A stretch of DNA of 64,000 nucleotides from Phallusia mammillata. Taxonomy: Eukaryota > Chordata > Ascidiacea > Phlebobranchia > Ascidiidae. A model generated the notes under the pieces. The model was not told the origin of the DNA and ran no database searches. It was given only the letters and a program-made list of their open reading frames with translations. Each line of letters opens with the position of its first letter. Within the stretch, counting starts at the first letter, position 1. Shown here in pieces: positions 1-12,107 of this stretch. The stretch spans positions 1-64,000 of the forward strand of contig QLIY01000905.1 of NCBI GenBank assembly GCA_003260075.1. Reading direction: 5' to 3'. A program made the position numbers and the translations under genes.

Positions 1-250
1 CCCCTGGGGGGTCATGGGCCCTGGCTAAAAACCACTGGTTTAACCCCACAAGAAATGAGGTGGATTTAAGTGATATAACATTAGATTTTTAACATGAGTT
101 CATTAAATAAAAAAATGTGGTCCAAACTTGTGTGTGACACTGCAAAAAAATATATATTGTTTTCCTGCGTGAAAAGGGCAGCTGATCATAAACTTTATTG
201 GTAATGCTTTCTTTTGGTGACACTGACAAAATCTTATGCAATTCGACAAA

Positions 251-476
251 ATAACATGCTTTCTTATGTGTGTATTTCTATTTGTGTATGCACTGATATA
301 ACTTTAGCACAATTGTGCACCAGTACACCAGTTTAGTTTGAACAATAACAATATACTGGGGGGGGGGGATAACATGCTTTCTTAATGTGTGTATTTCTAT
401 TTGTGTATGCACTAATATAACTTTAGCGCAATTGTGCACCAGTACACCAGTTTAGTTTGAACAATAACAATATACT
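251..476. repeat. Tandem duplication (~107 bp) with G-runs at both copy ends
   Basis: Positions 251-357 and 369-476 are nearly identical. Each copy ends directly in a G-run (358-368 and 477-486). Differences are a few substitutions and one single-base indel. No gene is visible here. It may be a real duplication or two haplotype or contig ends left unmerged. Confidence 0.85.
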
Positions 477-490
477 GGGGGGGGGGCAAG

Positions 491-740
491 AATTCAAGTA
501 CCAACGGAAGTATTCTAAACAAGAAACATGTGGGGAAACTGCATTTGTCATGTTGAAAATGATGTTTTGGGGGGGGGGTTCAACTACAAGCAGCAGTTAT
601 TAATTAAAAATACAAAACATCAGCTAATAATTGCACAAGATTGTCATACTCTAAAACAAAAATTCAAGTACCAACGTAAGTATTCTAAAAAAGAAACATG
701 TGGGGAAACTGCATTTGTCATGTTGAAAATGATGTTTTGA
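491..740. repeat. Direct duplication (~78 bp) with first copy cut by a G-run
   Basis: Positions 491-568 recur at 661-740 with two or three substitutions. The first copy stops exactly where a G-run begins (569-578). The second copy continues into unique sequence. About 80 bp of unrelated sequence lies between the G-run and the second copy. Confidence 0.85.
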
Positions 741-794
741 GCTTAAACAGCAACATAAATACAATAAAATTTCATAACACTAACATGTGATGTT

Positions 795-1094
795 GAACAA
801 ATTTGCTGTGTAAATTATACTTCAATATTGGGGTTAGATGGCTTTCCAAGCTTAATTAATTTGTCTTCTTGTTTCATTTTTGCTTTTCCTGTTCTTGTGT
901 GCCACACTAGAATGTCAGTGCATTGATTCGCTTTGGCTGGGGGGGGGGCTGAACAAATTTGCTGTGTAAATTATACTTCGATATTGGGGTTAGATGGTTT
1001 TCCAAGCTTTATTAATTTGTCTTCCTGTTTCATTTTTGCTTTTTCAGTTCTTGTGTGCCACACTAGAATGTCAGTGCATTGATTCGCTTTGGCT
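795..1094. repeat. Duplicated 3' end of the glucuronyltransferase gene
   Basis: Positions 795-938 duplicate 951-1094, which hold the last ~40 codons and stop of the glucuronyltransferase gene on the minus strand. The outer copy stops at a G-run (939-948). The outer copy has a few point differences and cannot encode a working enzyme on its own. Confidence 0.85.
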
Positions 1095-1969
1095 TCCATG
1101 TCATTAATTGTCAAATGAAGGCCAGTTAAAAAATGGGACTCCAAGTACCCTCTGGGTGTTGCATTTGAAAACCCAGCCTCTTTGTACTGAAACAACAGCT
1201 TAATGTTGACTGCAAATCCTGCCATGTCAATCGGAAATGGCCTTTCAGGTTTCCAGGCAGTGTACCAAGAGAGTACTTTTCCATCCTTACAAAAGCCAGG
1301 TCCTTCAAATTTTAAGCCGCCACTTAATCCAACTGGCCATGCAGATGCCATTTGGGTAGTCCTAATTTCTTTAAATAGTTGTAAATCATATGTATTGTCA
1401 TCATCCATAAAATAAAGATAACCCTCTGTTTGTGGTGAAATATTATTTCGAATCCATGTTAGGCCTGTGTTTCTTTGAGCAACACCTCTTGGCATTAACC
1501 AATTCGGGTCACTGTCTTTTAACTTAAAGTTTTGATCAGTTTTGGCATTAAGGTGTGTATATTTTAAGCCACAGTTGGACAAAAACTTTGTCACCAACAG
1601 AGTTTTGCGGTCAGCATCTTCTACAACAATCCAATGAAAGTTTTTTACATGCAATAATGTTTGAGACAATCTTGTTAGATCCGCTTTCTGAGTCCATCTT
1701 GCATATGTTGGTGTTATAGCATAGATTGTAGGAAGAAGCTCCTCATTTACAGACTTTTCATTTTCCCCATCAATGATATCTTGCAAGTAGCTGACTTCTT
1801 TCTTTAACTTTTTAATTTGCTTCTCATTGTCACATGTTAGAGTAAGAATGCAGTAAACAAGCAAAACAACCAGATTTAAAGTTAATAAAAGTCGTAAACT
1901 ATAAATAGGAATTACCTTCATAACAGTACAAAAAACATAACTTCTGCAAACAGAAAACAGAACTGCCAA
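971..1969 (-). CDS. Beta-1,3-glucuronyltransferase (B3GAT / GlcAT-I family), intronless
   Basis: A 332-residue type II Golgi membrane protein in one open frame. A hydrophobic anchor lies at about residues 23-45, followed by a charged stem and a GT43 catalytic domain from about residue 80 to the end. The metal-binding DDD is at 189-191 within FMDDDNTYDLQLF. A RGVAQRN segment at 161-167, the conserved glutamate of YLESHF (277) and the VWHTRT motif (303-308) match the family. The family transfers glucuronic acid from UDP-GlcA to galactose, either in the proteoglycan linker tetrasaccharide (B3GAT3) or on HNK-1-type glycans (B3GAT1/2); the paralogue cannot be decided here. The next in-frame Met is residue 17, just before the anchor, and could be the real start. 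The single exon suggests a retroposed copy or intron loss. It is divergent from the hydrolase gene at 3117. Confidence 0.9.
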   Translation of the reverse strand: MAVLFSVCRSYVFCTVMKVIPIYSLRLLLTLNLVVLLVYCILTLTCDNEKQIKKLKKEVSYLQDIIDGENEKSVNEELLPTIYAITPTYARWTQKADLTRLSQTLLHVKNFHWIVVEDADRKTLLVTKFLSNCGLKYTHLNAKTDQNFKLKDSDPNWLMPRGVAQRNTGLTWIRNNISPQTEGYLYFMDDDNTYDLQLFKEIRTTQMASAWPVGLSGGLKFEGPGFCKDGKVLSWYTAWKPERPFPIDMAGFAVNIKLLFQYKEAGFSNATPRGYLESHFLTGLHLTINDMEAKANQCTDILVWHTRTEKAKMKQEDKLIKLGKPSNPNIEV

Positions 1970-3116
1970 ATATATTTTTCATACCATGCAATCACTCTTG
2001 TGAATAATAAATTGCATGTTACCTACACAACAAAAAATAATGGCTCACTAACGAGCCAATTTGGCATATATTACTACATACTGGCTCAATGTTCCAACAT
2101 TGTGCTCATTTTGCATATTGACTTATTTCATATTGGCTAATTTCAAATGGCCATAATATCTAAGACAGGCTTAGGTAGATCCAGCAGCATCCTTTTTGGC
2201 TAATCTTGCGTCAAAATTGTCCATTTTGTGTAGGATGACTAGAGAATAGAGATCATATTTACAGTTTGTCAGTTTATATCCATTTTAAAACATGTCTGAA
2301 TATCGAAGGTAAATAGTTCTACTTTTACCATTTTTGCATATTGTAGTGAAGCTTGATGTAAGAACTCCACATGATAGACATAACTTGAATCAAACCCACA
2401 GTTCAAGAACAGCACCAACTATAAGCATTAATAACACATTGAAAAGTAACACTTTTTATAAAAAATTTCTTGAAAATAGTCTTGAATTTTACAAAACAAT
2501 TTAAAAGGCAGTTGATTCTTACCAATGTTTAATTAACCACAAAAATCTAAAAAATATTTCCCAGGTTTACAAGATTCTGACCTGAAACAAACATTTCAAA
2601 ATTTTGTTTTCATTTTTTAATTGCCAGCTGGTAGTACCGGCATAGAAATCATACTTTTCATTGATGCCTTTTGTTACGTCAGAGCTCTGGTGACGTCACT
2701 TGCGCAAACGTTTTTGCAACATGATCCAGCGCCTTTTTAGTCAGTTTACCTTGTCAGTTAAAACTTTACATCATGTGTTTTTTTAAACAATCCAAATGAA
2801 GAAAACGCAAAATTAATAAAACCAACAACTATCAAAGAGCGAAAAATTAATGTGTTAAAATAGGGAAATTTCCCATTTAACATGTGTTACTTTTGATTTT
2901 TATGTTTCAATTTTTGCGCGCAGAAATGAAATAAAGGACGTTTTTATAATATTACCAACGCTTTAAATATTCTGCATCAACGTTTAAATAAAATATATTA
3001 TTTGTTTTGTTTTTTCATTCCAATATTTTGTTAGCTAGCTGGGCTAAAACAAACTGTCAGGTTAAGCGAGAAAAGCCGTTAATGATAAATGTTTGTTGAT
3101 TTGCAGATCTGACAAA
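1970..3116. promoter_or_regulatory. Divergent intergenic region with CRE-like sites
   Basis: About 1.15 kb separates two divergent genes and probably holds both promoters. A TTACGTCA (about 2673) and a GTGACGTCAC palindrome (about 2690-2699) lie close together, with a TTGCGCAA motif immediately after them. These match CREB/ATF and C/EBP-type sites. No open frame of note is present. Promoter function is inferred from position. Confidence 0.4.
3095..3106 (+). promoter_or_regulatory. Possible trans-splice acceptor just 5' of the hydrolase start
   Basis: A pyrimidine-containing acceptor ending in TTTGCAG lies 10 bp before the ATG at 3117. It could be the acceptor of a 5' UTR intron or of spliced-leader trans-splicing, which is common in ascidians. 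No spliced-leader gene is seen in the window. Confidence 0.35.
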
Positions 3117-5191
3117 ATGACAAGTTTTTTGCGTCGCGTAGGCAAATCTACTCTTGGATATAGCTGCATTGGTGGCACAAAATCTCCTGGTGTGATGTTT
3201 ATTCCAGGTTTTATGTCAAAGATGAATGGAAAAAAGGCACTTGCCTTGGAAGAATGGTGCAGGTATTGTATAATTTTATATGCTTAAAATTGTGATTCAA
3301 ATGACATTAGCTATGAGTTTGCATGTTTTTTTATTTTGCTTTTGTATTAAATTTCCTCACTGATTGAGTTGTTTAACCTAGCGAGTGACTAATATATGAA
3401 AAAGTGTGTCTAAAATTTGTATGCCGAATGACCACTTTATCTTTTTTACCTGAGGACCACCAAACACAATGCTACTCTAACAGGCTACATAAACACAACA
3501 AAAACAATAAATTTATGTTTTGTGTGAAACTGTTTTGTGTAAAAACCTCATTCAATTATAAATCCAACAATATGTTTAAAAATTATTTTGTGACATGGAA
3601 AACCAAGTAGCATGGTTAAAAACACTTGCCTAGTTATTTTGTGGGTCACTAGATGGCGATGTTAGGTCACTGTAGGACTGTGCTCTTAGTGATGTTTCAC
3701 AACACAACATAGGAACTCATATCTTCCACCCACATACAGTGCCGGAATAAGGGTCTGCTGGCCTGTAGGCACATTTTATAAGTGGCCCCAAAATCAGGGT
3801 TGCCAACTAAAAAATTAGAATGATCAGTGTTGCCAAATCATTGTCACAATCACAAAGATCGTTGTTGTAAAGTGGCCTGGATTTTTGACTAACCTGTAGG
3901 CACGTGCCTACTTTGCCTAATGGTTAATCCAGCACTGCCCAATATAGGAACGGAATATGTGTTTTGGTTATAGTCACTAAAACATTATGGAATGATATTG
4001 AACTATTAAACTTGAATCACGTGTGAAAATAAGTGAACTTATTTTAAAATCAACCCAGTAATATTTCAGATTTTTTGTCAACCTTTTGCACCTGATGTTT
4101 AATGATTTTGCACCTGATGTTTAATGATTTTGCACAAAGTCAACATATTTTGAATAAAGTTATCCTGTTAGTAGAAAAGTTGTGTAAACTGTTTTTTACT
4201 ATGATCTGCATTTTTGCACACTCACATTGTAGAACATGTTTAAAGGAGTGACAACAGACCCTTTGTCCGGTTTGACTACACTGGAATAGGAGCATCTGAG
4301 GGCAAAATTGTAAGATTTTCTGACTGGATAGAAGATGCATGTGATGTATTTGCACAGCTTACAAAAGGACCTCAGGTAAATTCAAATACATATTTTTTAT
4401 TAGCAGCTTTACAGCATGGTGCATTACATCTAAACATGGATATGGTATTTACTGTTGTCGAGCCATAGTTTTCAAAAACATATATATAGCTTGGAGTAGG
4501 AAGTGTTATACTTATATAAAACATTTTGGATCTCATTTCAAATCTGTAACTTCAATACATACACACCAAAAAATCATGCAGAATACTATATTTTTTCATA
4601 AATACCCTTACAGTTTGTGACACAATCAACGTACATACAAGTTTTAAATCAGAAAATACTGAACAAACATCACTTAAATTAAAATTTTCAAAAAAATCAC
4701 TTATGTCAAGTAATATTCCTATTCTCACACTTTAGATTGTGGTGGGTTCCAGCATGGGTGGTTATATGATGCTACAAGTGGCAAAACGTTTTCCAGAGCG
4801 TGTGGCTGGCATGATAGGGGCGGCCCCATCTTTCTTCAAAACAGTTAACCAGCTTAAAATGCAAAACGGTCCATATGCTTTGCCGTCACATTATGCACAA
4901 GATGGCGCATATGAGCTACCGGCCACTTTTAATGACGGTATTTCTGATTTTGATCTCTTTCCAACTGCCGACGCTGTTTATACGTTACGCTGTAAGTTAT
5001 ATATTCTGCATGGAATGCTTGACGATTCTGTCCCATATACTGACTCGCTTAAATTTGTGCAATCTTGTATTGGCAAACCAGAACACGAAGTCAACCTGGT
5101 ATTAAGTAAACTTGGTGAGCATCGGCTTTCAGAGGATGCTGATATTAGTTTGTTGCTTGAATTGTTACAACGTATGGTTCGTCAAAGCTAG
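3117..5191 (+). CDS. ABHD10-type alpha/beta hydrolase, three exons
   Basis: Exons 3117-3262, 4246-4375 and 4736-5191 join in phase to give 243 residues. The acceptor at 4246 was chosen because the nearer AG at 4232 leads to a stop, whereas 4246 keeps SDNRPFVRFDYTGIGASEG open, a typical hydrolase strand. The nucleophile elbow GSSMGG puts the serine at residue 98, the acid is in HGMLDDSVP (about D188) and the histidine in LGEHRLS (about H221). The oxyanion strand is FIPGFMS near residue 30. ABHD10 proteins are mitochondrial thioesterases/esterases acting on S-acylated proteins and acyl-glucuronides. This one is shorter than the vertebrate protein (about 306) because the N-terminal presequence is brief, so mitochondrial targeting is unproven. 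Intron 2 is about 360 bp; intron 1 holds a MITE-like element and a small tandem repeat. Confidence 0.88.
3737..3937. repeat. hAT-like MITE in hydrolase intron 1
   Basis: The ends CAGTGCCGGAATAA and (reverse complement of the other end) CAGTGCTGGATTAA form imperfect terminal inverted repeats. Flanking 8-mers CCCACATA and CCCAATAT match only partly, so the target duplication is decayed or wrongly placed. No coding capacity. Confidence 0.55.
4084..4135. repeat. 22-bp tandem repeat, 2.4 copies
   Basis: The unit TTTTGCACCTGATGTTTAATGA occurs twice in a row and starts a third time. It lies in hydrolase intron 1, just before exon 2. Confidence 0.85.
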
Positions 5192-6739
5192 ATAATCTTT
5201 TGTAGTTCATTCTAATTAGGGAAATGCCATTTGAAGGCTGTTTAAATTATAATTGTTTGAAGTCGTGATTTTTCCACGCAAAACTGTGATTTTTGTTACC
5301 GCTTGGTGGCGGCAGATAGTTTAATTTTGCTACTTGTGCATGGCTTGAATACATTGAAAAAAGATTATGTGGATGTAAATGAATATCGGTGCGTTACCGT
5401 ATTTTTTATGTGACTTTTACTAACAAATCATGAAAAAGTTTGCACAACTACCCTTTGCACTGACAATTAATTCTTGTGCATGACGTTGGCAAATTTTGCT
5501 TTTAATTTCTTCTCAAATGCATGGCTTAAGCCAAAGATGTGTGCGGCAAAATCAAAATTTTTACGAACAAAAATTAAAAATACGAACAAAAATTTTTTTT
5601 ATGGTGACATTGTGTACTTTGGCTTCATGCAGCCGTCAGTAAGTTTAAGTATCCAACTAATAAATAGCTTCATTTAGAGTTGAATATTTCGCTTTCCGTG
5701 TCTTAAATTGTAACAGACTTTCCGAAAAAGCAATTCACAAAATTAATTAAGACGTACCAGGCTGGTCGGGGTAGACATGAGCCACTGTCCAAAATCTGAT
5801 TGTTAAATTCCCTATAATCCCCTGTTTAAACAATCGTGTGTATTGCTTGCGACTAGGGAGCTAAACCATGTGTGGTAAGCAGAGGCAAATCTGCGTCGCG
5901 TGCCGGTGGTCTGTAGTGTTGATTCAGCGTTTTCTAATACCCCGTATTCGTGCGCTGGACGACTGCGATATTTGGATAACCCAATGCAATACACTGGTAT
6001 AGGGTTCGTATATTTGAGATGCGAAATACACAGATTGCGATGGTTTATAAAGAATAAGCCCTAATAACTTAACAAGTCTTAATTTTGTTTCAATAATCAT
6101 TCCATGGCTGTGCATATGTCTTGAATTTGTTTTTTCTGGTGTGGTACATTTTTTACATAAAAATCGTTGTTGGAAATGTTGTCATATACCAGCATAATTT
6201 AGAAGCCCTGGTATAGTACATATAATTGTAGTTGGGTCGCCTTTAATTAGGTAAACAAAACCAAATGTTTTTTACACTATACCCTACGTATAACCTTATT
6301 TATAACTGTCTCGAGGAATCGGGTTATATGTATTTGTAAGGTTGGGACCATATTCATTGTGTTTGTTGGCCACTTGGCGGGGAAAAATCACTCTGACCAG
6401 TTTGACTTATACGCCAAAATTTCCTTTTGCGACATATGGACTGAACAGAATGCGCAATGCTTGGGCGTCCCAATCGTTTTTGTCTGTCTGCCGCTAATAT
6501 ACTCCTGCAGTTAAATCTGATTTTCTTCCACCCAAATCGAATTTTACTCTGCGCTCACGGGCCTTCTGTCTTCAGTAGAACCTTACTCGGCCCTGTGATG
6601 TAGCACCTACAAGACTTTGTCGCTAATTTTCGTTTTGTAACCGACGCTTTAATTGAAGTTCCCTGTTTTACCCCGGTTAATTACATTACACTATGAGCAA
6701 CTTGTAAGACCTGCGCTATATAGGACAAGGGCACATGTA

Positions 6740-6789
6740 TGACGTCAGCAGTATTGTTTGGTCATCGACCTTGCGTGGCGATGACGTCA
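6740..6789. promoter_or_regulatory. Pair of perfect CRE palindromes
   Basis: TGACGTCA occurs at 6740-6747 and again at 6782-6789, 42 bp apart, about four helical turns. Both are full CREB/ATF consensus sites. They lie 6 kb upstream of the EBF start codon and 1.5 kb downstream of the hydrolase stop, so the target gene is unknown. Confidence 0.45.
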
Positions 6790-9700
6790 GCGTGTTAGCT
6801 AGAACCTTTGACCTTTAGTGACCTCTGTGGATTCACCAATTTTCATTTTAGCTATTGTATCACACATTACATGTTGCATTCCATAAACATTCGTCCATTT
6901 TGTAACAGTTGTTTTAAGAATATCAGCTACTGTACTGACTTAGAAAAAGGAAATGGTTGCGGAACCTTCGGTGTTAAAATTACGCCAATACCAAAAAAGT
7001 GAGGCGCAATGTTGATTTTTGCCTAATTTATGAGTCTGGCTGCTTCAAAAAAGCAACCACGCACGACTTGGCTCATCCAGTGCATATTGTCAACATCGAC
7101 ATACTGTCCATGTCATTTGATTCATATTAACCCGATGTTTGTCGAAAAAACAGTCAAAACGGCGGACGCAGCAGAAAATTCCGCGTGGCATTGGCTTAAT
7201 TAATACGCGCAACGCCGCATTTCTGCCCCTTGATCGCCCGTTTTCCAACCAGTCACAATTTTCCGCTTTCCCTAAACCGCGTGTGCCGTTCTATACACTG
7301 TAACAAGGCTGTTGTTTTGCCGTCCCACCAAGTCGTACGGCGCGTATGTGCATGCGAAGACAGTGGTTGCAGAGATTTATCCGGCGACTGCATGCGACAT
7401 ATGGGACCTTATCTACGACTCAAGCGAACACATTAATAATAGATGAATATTATCGACACGGCCGCCCAGCCTGAACCGAACGGGCGAACCCGCAATCTCA
7501 TCTGTATGTCGATGTATATGCTTTGCTGTTATTATCTCTTTCCGAACTTCGATTCTGTCATGTTTGTCACGTTTGGCAACTGTAACGTGATGCAATCTGT
7601 AGCCTACATTTGAGGCCATGCAATGCTTTTGCGAAATGAGGACTGCTGCGTTATGTAGTGCCGAACGATTTTAACTACATTTTAGCCCAATTTCATAAAA
7701 CACCACAAAAGTGTACAAATCGACAATTGAATGACTTACAAAAAAAGCTCAAAGCCATCGTTTATTATACGATGAAGGCGATTTTAAACACCACATAGTC
7801 AGTTACGAGGCCATTCATAGGAAAAAATCTTGCGGTAGTTTTGACCTTGCCGACTGGTTTTTAAAAGGCAGGTCGTCAAATTATGAACAATACAAAGCAT
7901 GCCCGGTTTCATCAATCAAACGCAGTGCCGCGTCTTTAACCTCCACCTCATGTAGTGTTCTATTTACCCGGGGCATCAGGCTGAAAGCAAACCACGTCAA
8001 ATCCTATTTTTCAACATAACCCTACGATTGTCAGAGCTGGGTTCACCACTAGGCCAGTGCGATATGATTGACAGGATTTCGAGTGAGTCTCCAAATCTCC
8101 CGTTGGGCATCTAACCGAACCCTAGTGCTCATGACCAACACTAGAAATCTTAAATTATTCACCGCGGTGCTATGATACATCGTCCCGGGCGAGGCTTTGA
8201 TGACTACGAGTATCTGACGTCATCCTGGTGAGTGGCCAGTGAAACTGCGTTGTGCGGAAATAAAGGAATTAGGAATTGTTAGAGGGATGACACCGATTGA
8301 GGCGACCTGCTGCGAAGGCACCGGGCATCTATTGTTTAGTGACAGTTCGTAATGCGCTTTGGCTCCAAGATGCTGCCAGCCTGCGGAGTGTTTACTTACT
8401 GTTGCACGCGAACAAAACGTTGCCCAAAAGTCGTGGAATATTTTAGGTTCAGTTCCCTTAGTTCTTTTGAAAAATCTTAACATACTGAAATTTTGTCATA
8501 AACATAAATAATAGATGAAAATACGCTAGTGTAGCATTTTTTGTTGATATCAAGCAGAGGTATTTACACAATTACCAAGTTTAACAAAATCGATAAAAAA
8601 GAAATGCAGCATGAATAAAACAGCAAAAACTGTTAAACCCGGTCCCAACAAAAATAAAAGCAAAAAATATTAAATTGTACTTAATAAGGATAATTTTTCA
8701 AAACGAAAAGCAGAATATCAGCAAGGTCAAATGGAAGAAACATTGGCGTAAATTGTTAAAAACTTGCCCTGTGCACCAACCGGCGATCAGCATTGGAATG
8801 CGCCATGGCATTTGGCCTCGATGTCCACTCTGTAAATGTAAACATTAGCGAAGGTTCGAGGCATAACGGATGTATGGGGATTAGCTACGCTGAAATCCGA
8901 CAACACAACACCCATCGCTGATGGTTTGCTTTCAGGCTTGGTACACTTGCCATAATTAATGCGGCTCGGCACAACTGTTCATCCGCCCTACAACGTTACT
9001 TAGCGGGATGCTAGTTGACTTGATGCCTGCTCCGTCCGCTGGTTAAGCTCGGACGATATTGTTTCTGCAACTATTGGTGAAAGTTAAATCAATAAATGCA
9101 AAGTTGTGATCAATATTGTGTTTACTGATTTTTCTCGTGCCGGTTTTGTGGAAATCAGTGTTTTTAACCGCACAAATCTAATCAATTTTATTAGCCGAGC
9201 AAATGTCACAAAAAATCCTCAACATTAAAGGCGTTTCTTTATTGTATAAATAGCTGAAGGTCAAGCGTGCATTATGGGCTAAAGTTTATCACCGGAAACA
9301 TACAGTAAATGGCAAAAATTAATTTAAAACACAAACCGACCAAAAGATCACGTGGCATTTTAAAATAAAGCAGAAAATATGTTTAATGCAACTTGTTTAG
9401 GCCTTTATAATGTAGACACCAAGGGTGCCACGTGTCAGACATGTCACTGGCCTGGCAGCTGCCACAAAGCAACTGGCACCAAACGCCGCTCACCTGTCAG
9501 TAAGTCAACCGAGTTTACAATGCACGTTATAAAATATACACATACATATATGGACGGACGTATATCTCATCGCAGCGACAAAGGAAGTTGTCTCAGGCCA
9601 ACAGGAAAAGCATTTCTTCGGCCGTAAACAATTACCACTGGCGCCCGCACAGATCCCACCACCGACGGGCAAACTTAGGAGAAAACAAGACGTGGTTATG

Positions 9701-10173
9701 AGTGCGCGCATGGAGTTAATAACCTACCCTGGGGGACACACGAAGTCAGGATGTTGCATTCAACGAGTGTCCCTTGGCGCCTGGTTCTGTGCAGAGGCGG
9801 AGTCCTTTAATGAGGAGCCAGCGAAAATCTCGGGCCTTCATAGAAGCATTACTCCGACGCAATTTTGATAATGATGCTTACGAGGCCGTTTGGGACTTTT
9901 CCTCGCATTCGTGCTTTTTGATTTCTCGACCTCTGGGACAATTGTACGTGTTGTTGTTTGTATTGTGCGCCCAATCATCGCTCATCACAGAAATCCACAT
10001 TTCCTGGCCGACTCAGCAACCATTTTGTACATTGAAACACATGTTGCTTTATTGTTATGCGGATTGGAAACAATCAGCGTTTATAGAGGGTACCACGTGT
10101 TTTGTGGTCGGTTTCGAACCCGTGTCGAAAAACTTCTAAAAGACAACCAACCGATTTGTGCTAAAATATGACT

Positions 10174-10228
<55 letters not shown>
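10174..10228. repeat. Poly-G tract, 55 G
   Basis: Uninterrupted run of G on the plus strand in intergenic DNA. No duplication of flanking sequence is evident on either side. It may be real G-quadruplex-prone DNA or a sequencing/assembly artefact. Confidence 0.9.
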
Positions 10229-12060
10229 CGGTCAACTTTTATTTGTAGATTAGGTACTTCTTATTTCTAACTCAATGCGTTGTTGTTTGGTCCCCTTAAT
10301 TAATCTCTGTCAAATTTAGCTTCTTATGACCGAAATGTGCGAAAAAATCGTTCCATTGCCCAATTATTGTGAAACAATTACTTACCGAAAAAAAGTGAAC
10401 ATGAGATACCGAAGACATCAATTAATTACAATTTCAGGTGCAACAAAAAAAAATATTTTGCTATGCTGTGGAGTTTGATTTTATCAGGAAACCCGTGTCG
10501 CTAATCAGAGTTCAAATCTTTTGTGTAAATCCTTCTTCTTTCTTGGGTCTAATATGCGATGTACCTGGGGTGCTTTCAAATGGAGCAAATAAGTTTTTCA
10601 ATGCCAAAAACACAAATGGCTACATATGCACCCGATCTGTCTTCCATAATCGATAAGCGCTCTTTAGAACATGATGTATGCATTTGTGTCTGTGCGCCGC
10701 GAGAACGACACCAAAATTTACGATTCCCTCAAAACTTGTACGCCAGATCGGGCCAAACGAAAAGAACATGCTGCTCAACGTCGTTAATTCTTGTGTCGTC
10801 TTTTCCCTGACAGAAGACGCTAGCTCATTCCCCATCTGTTGTGGCTGACTTCGCTGGGCCGTGCATACGGGGTGTGGGACGCAAATTATGCTCCTCTATT
10901 GTTCGTCGCTTTGTCGCCAGCCATTGTCCCATCACTATCTCTGATCGCGCTGCGGGAACCCTCTCTCCGCGCGCGTCTACGAGCTGCTGTTGCAGTTAGG
11001 CCACGCGCTCGCTTGCTTCTTGCTTTGAACGCGCGTGTCCTACAATTAGTAGCAACAATAGTGCGTTCCTTGATGTTGAAAAGTTGAACAACACGGGCAG
11101 CAATTAGTAACAATCGCTTTAAACAAATATTGGCTGATGCACTTGTTTGTTTTTCACCTGTTTCCGATTTTAGGAGCATCTGGCGTTAAATGAATTGAAA
11201 CAAAAGGATGGAAGTTACTTTTATCATTCCATTACTTTTCTTTAACCTTTAACGCTGTTCTCGGTATTACGATGTCCTGAGCTATTATTAGAACCACTAA
11301 AGTATGGTTCCTTTTCTTTATGCCTATATTTTCAATATGCTATTAAATATGGGCGCAATATTTACAGTTGTAAAAAAACGACAAGAAATACACAAAGCCC
11401 ATTTAACCGAAAAAGCATTTTGACTGACTGGTACACTTTTCGAAATAATTTTAAAATTCTGAATTTAGATTATATTTCGCGAACGGCAAAATGATTTAAC
11501 TCAAATATGCCTAACTGTATGCTTTTTTTTCTGTTTATTTATATACTAATTATTTATTTTATCTCATACAACAGGCAATAACCACAACCGTGTTTACCAA
11601 GCAATATTTTGTAAGCTTTTGTAAAAACAGCAAACATGTTGTAGGTATAATATAGGGAAATGGCCAAGGTTGACGTTGCGAAGAGTTTACATCAAATATT
11701 TCCGCCATTTTGTAGATTTTAGAGCCACTAATCATCAAAATTAATATTTTCTACTGATAATAAGATTTCAAAAGTTTTGAAACGATGAAGCAAATCAACA
11801 GTGATATTGTGATACCAATAAAAACTTTATTCCTAAATAAAAATCAAATTAAAACAGTTTATTAAAGTAAATTATTACAATGTTGCTTAAAACTGCATTT
11901 TAACAAACGGTGGTTGTTAGACGTAATTCTTGATTGTTTTGAGTTACGGCGAAATAGTTTCGCCAAATTTTGGTCGATAATTGGGAAGTTACGCTTCGGC
12001 AATTCCCCGGGACGACAGATGCTTCGCCCCCGGTTCAACATGATTAAACCGCCGTCATCT

Positions 12061-12062
<2 letters not shown>

Positions 12063-12107
<45 letters not shown>
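12063..12107. repeat. Poly-G tract, 45 G
   Basis: Uninterrupted G-run about 770 bp upstream of the EBF start codon. It makes spurious poly-Gly and poly-Pro frames. Flanks are not duplicated. Confidence 0.9.

Noticed and set aside
4232..4245. Acceptor TTGTAG at 4232 for hydrolase exon 2
   Set aside because: It gives an in-frame stop within six codons; the AG at 4245 keeps a conserved hydrolase strand.
10100..10130. GGTTTCGAACCCGTG as a tRNA T-arm, likewise GGATTCGAACCCGTG near 31430
   Set aside because: No matching acceptor, D or anticodon arms were found on either side; at most B-box remnants of SINEs.
9774..10171. Overlapping 121- and 93-codon plus-strand frames in the EBF upstream region
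   Set aside because: Two frames open by chance, no homology recognised, no splice context.
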